From contig JALOPO010000091.1 of assembly GCA_025453855.1 (NCBI GenBank), positions 1-6,696 of the forward strand: 6,696 bases of DNA, written 5' to 3'. Shown here in pieces: positions 5,210 to 6,696 of this stretch. Each line of letters begins with the position of its first letter. Position 1 is the stretch's first letter. Source of the DNA: Gemmatimonadaceae bacterium. GTDB taxonomy: Bacteria; Gemmatimonadota; Gemmatimonadetes; Gemmatimonadales; Gemmatimonadaceae. Both the position numbers and the translations under genes were made by a program. Under the pieces are notes generated by a model. That model did no database searches and was not told the origin of the DNA. It saw only the letters and a list, made by a program, of their open reading frames with translations.

Positions 5210-5758
5210 CTACAGCCGCTGCTCGATGACGCTCCACGCCTCGACGAAGGCGACATCGTCCTCGACACGTTCGACGGCGACCTCGATCCCCGAGGGGAGC
5301 GGCGTCCCGTCGATCGATGCGGCCCGGTAGCGCTGCGGCCTGGCGCCGGTCGACTCGCCGCGGATCTCGATCATGCCCTGCCCGTCGGCGGGAATGGCGG
5401 CGACGACGATGCCCGGGACGCCCTGCAGTGCGTAGCGCGGATCGAACTCGTGATCGGTGGCCGGGATGGCGGCGGCGGCGAGGATCCCGTTGCGGGCCAG
5501 CGCCGCGAGCACGAGGCCGGACACGATCGCGAGCGTGGCGGCGACCTTGAGCGGCAGGCCGGCGGGGAGGGCGATCGAGCCGACGAGGCCCGCGGTGAGG
5601 ATCGCGACCGCGGCGAGCGCCGGCAGGAGACGCACGCGCAGCTTCTGCGGCGTGGTGAGCGGCGGCGCATCGGGGCGCTCGACGCCGGAGATCATCACGC
5701 GCACGGCGATGACGAGCCCGGCGAGCACGGCGGCGTGGAAGACGGAGTCGGGACGCAC
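5210..5758 (-). CDS. NfeD/YqiJ-like membrane protein with OB-fold tail
   Basis: A 182-residue protein with three predicted membrane helices (about residues 7-24, 45-63 and 68-88), then a soluble C-terminal domain (112-180) shaped like the OB fold of NfeD or YqiJ proteins: glycine-led start QGVPGIVVAAIPADGQGMIEI, then RAASIDGTPLPSGIEVAVERVEDDVAFVEAW, the usual 'G-x-x-V-x-V' ending. Such proteins act in the membrane, often with SPFH/flotillin-family scaffolds, but no such partner is in the window. The start is the GTG at 5756-5758, the last start codon before the first membrane helix; it lacks a Shine-Dalgarno. An ATG at 5693-5695 would cut the first helix. The frame stays open far upstream through the hydrolase gene, but that part is arginine-rich shadow. 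The family is assigned by pattern only. Confidence 0.72.
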   Translation of the reverse strand: MRPDSVFHAAVLAGLVIAVRVMISGVERPDAPPLTTPQKLRVRLLPALAAVAILTAGLVGSIALPAGLPLKVAATLAIVSGLVLAALARNGILAAAAIPATDHEFDPRYALQGVPGIVVAAIPADGQGMIEIRGESTGARPQRYRAASIDGTPLPSGIEVAVERVEDDVAFVEAWSVIEQRL

Positions 5759-5897
5759 GGACGACAGCGGGAGGAGTGGCGCGCCGCGGGCGACGACGCG
5801 TCGGTGGCGCGAGCGCGCCCCGCAGCCGGGAACCGGGTGACGGGGCGCGTGACGTCGTGGAACGATACCGGATCTGCGACCGACGCGCCGTCGGGGG

Positions 5898-5913
5898 GCG
5901 GGCGCTCGCCCGC
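5898..5913. terminator. Short GC hairpin after the hydrolase gene
   Basis: GCGGGCG (5898-5904) and CGCCCGC (5907-5913) pair perfectly. The hairpin lies about 28 bases after the hydrolase stop on the minus strand. The following bases on that strand are a run of C, not T, so termination is uncertain; it could equally be chance in very GC-rich sequence. The gap it sits in (5759-5940) otherwise shows nothing I can name, apart from being where the promoter of the NfeD/YqiJ-like gene would be expected. Confidence 0.25.
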
Positions 5914-5940
5914 GCGCGGTCGGCGGCGCGGCGCCGGCGA

Positions 5941-6696
5941 TCAGCGCCCGAGCGTCTCGCGGAAGAAGGTGATGGTGCGCGGCCAGGCTTCGCGCGTGGC
6001 GGCGAGGTTCGCACCGGTCTGGCCATCCTGCTGGCGCAGGAAGCCGTGCCCCGCGCCGGTGAACGTGACCGGGGTGAAGCGTCGTCCCATCGCCTTGAGC
6101 GTGCTGTCGGCGGCGGGGATGGTCGCATTCACGCGCGCATCGTTCTCGCCGTAGAGGCCGAGCACCGGCGCCTTGACGGTGGCGAGGTCGGTGGCCGCGG
6201 GCGAGGCGCCGTAGTAGACCACCGCGCCGCGAAGCTTCGGATTGGCGCGCACCGCGACGTTGAACGACGCCGAGCCGCCCCAGCAGAAGCCCACCACACC
6301 GAAGCGCGGCTGCGCGGCCGGAAGCTTCATCGCGAACTCGGCCGCGGCGTCGAGGTCGCGCTGCACGTCGGCGGGCTTGAGCGTGCGGATCGCGGCCATG
6401 GCGTTCTGCACCGAGATGGTGTCCGTGGCCGACTGCGGGACGACGCCGCTCAGGAGATCGGGAGCGATGGCGATGAAGCCGTCGGCGGCGAGCTGGTCGG
6501 CGACGCCACGGATCCATGTGGAGAGACCGAAGATCTCGTGGATCACGAGGACCACGGGGGCCTTGTCGCGTCGCTCGGGATAGACCACCCAAGCACGGAT
6601 GGAGTCGGTGCCGCCCGGGCGTGCGATGCTCACCCATTCGCCGTGGCGCGGCGAGGCGGCGAGCCGCGCGGCGACGGTCTGCGCACCGGCGGGGAG
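5941..6696 (-). CDS. Dienelactone-hydrolase-family protein (N-terminus missing)
   Basis: An alpha/beta hydrolase of the dienelactone hydrolase family, with 251 residues visible and the start beyond the window edge. Family members hydrolyse lactones or esters with a Cys-Asp-His triad. Counting from the first visible residue, the nucleophile is C138 in GVVGFCWGGSASF, the acid D186 in GLYGENDARV, the base H217 in FTGAGHGFLR, and E54 in VIHEIFGL is the conserved glutamate that controls the cysteine. The C-terminus is complete (TFFRETLGR, then TGA at 5941-5943). A GTG at 6631-6633 could serve as a start, but codons upstream (AARLAASPRHGEW) stay in frame with good composition and continue the fold's first strand. 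The real start is therefore further out and may include a signal peptide, since the visible lead resembles an exported mature end. The substrate cannot be predicted, and no catechol-pathway genes are nearby. Confidence 0.93.
   Translation of the reverse strand, partial: LPAGAQTVAARLAASPRHGEWVSIARPGGTDSIRAWVVYPERRDKAPVVLVIHEIFGLSTWIRGVADQLAADGFIAIAPDLLSGVVPQSATDTISVQNAMAAIRTLKPADVQRDLDAAAEFAMKLPAAQPRFGVVGFCWGGSASFNVAVRANPKLRGAVVYYGASPAATDLATVKAPVLGLYGENDARVNATIPAADSTLKAMGRRFTPVTFTGAGHGFLRQQDGQTGANLAATREAWPRTITFFRETLGR

Noticed and set aside
4604..6154. 516-residue plus-strand open frame
   Set aside because: It runs opposite three better-supported minus-strand genes with clear motifs and has low-complexity Arg/Gly/Asp composition.
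5759..6637. Upstream extension of the NfeD/YqiJ-like frame into the hydrolase gene
   Set aside because: The extension is arginine-rich shadow sequence in the wrong frame of the hydrolase; the recognisable protein begins at the first membrane helix.

Overview
This is a GC-rich chromosomal segment with strong G/C bias at third codon positions, marked most clearly in ftsH and in the C-rich first 200 bases. The mix of genes suggests a Gram-negative-type bacterium: a membrane AAA+ protease with a large extracytoplasmic domain, a probable lipoprotein, a dienelactone-hydrolase-family protein whose visible start looks like a mature exported protein, and an NfeD/YqiJ-like membrane protein. The overall feel of the proteins is closest to Gemmatimonadota, but that is inference from memory of similar proteins and could not be tested.

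Layout from left to right. (1) Bases 1-258 hold the C-terminal end of an unrecognised plus-strand protein. (2) Bases 408-1454 (minus strand) form a two-gene toxin-antitoxin module: an excisionase-type helix-turn-helix antitoxin (1005-1454) followed by a PIN-domain ribonuclease toxin (408-992). The pair resembles the VapBC50 type known from Mycobacterium tuberculosis. (3) Bases 1455-1809 are a gene-free divergent control region. It has an AT-rich island with a good minus-strand promoter and a near-perfect 23-bp dyad that is a likely antitoxin operator. (4) Bases 1810-3960 (plus) encode FtsH, the membrane-anchored ATP-dependent zinc metalloprotease. All catalytic motifs are present, but valine replaces the usual pore phenylalanine and the extracytoplasmic domain is enlarged. 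(5) Bases 3980-6696 (minus) carry four separate genes, all pointing towards ftsH: a DLH-family hydrolase cut off by the window edge, an NfeD/YqiJ-like membrane protein with an OB-fold tail, a 93-residue membrane protein with a zinc ribbon, and a small probable lipoprotein that converges on ftsH. Gaps of 182-253 bp with several inverted repeats separate them, so they are probably not one tight operon.

Functionally, the window joins a core membrane proteostasis gene (ftsH) and small envelope genes with an accessory toxin-antitoxin module inserted next to it. The items most worth following are the toxin-antitoxin module with its visible operator, and the FtsH pore substitution. No RNA genes, insertion sequences, CRISPR arrays or phage genes were seen.
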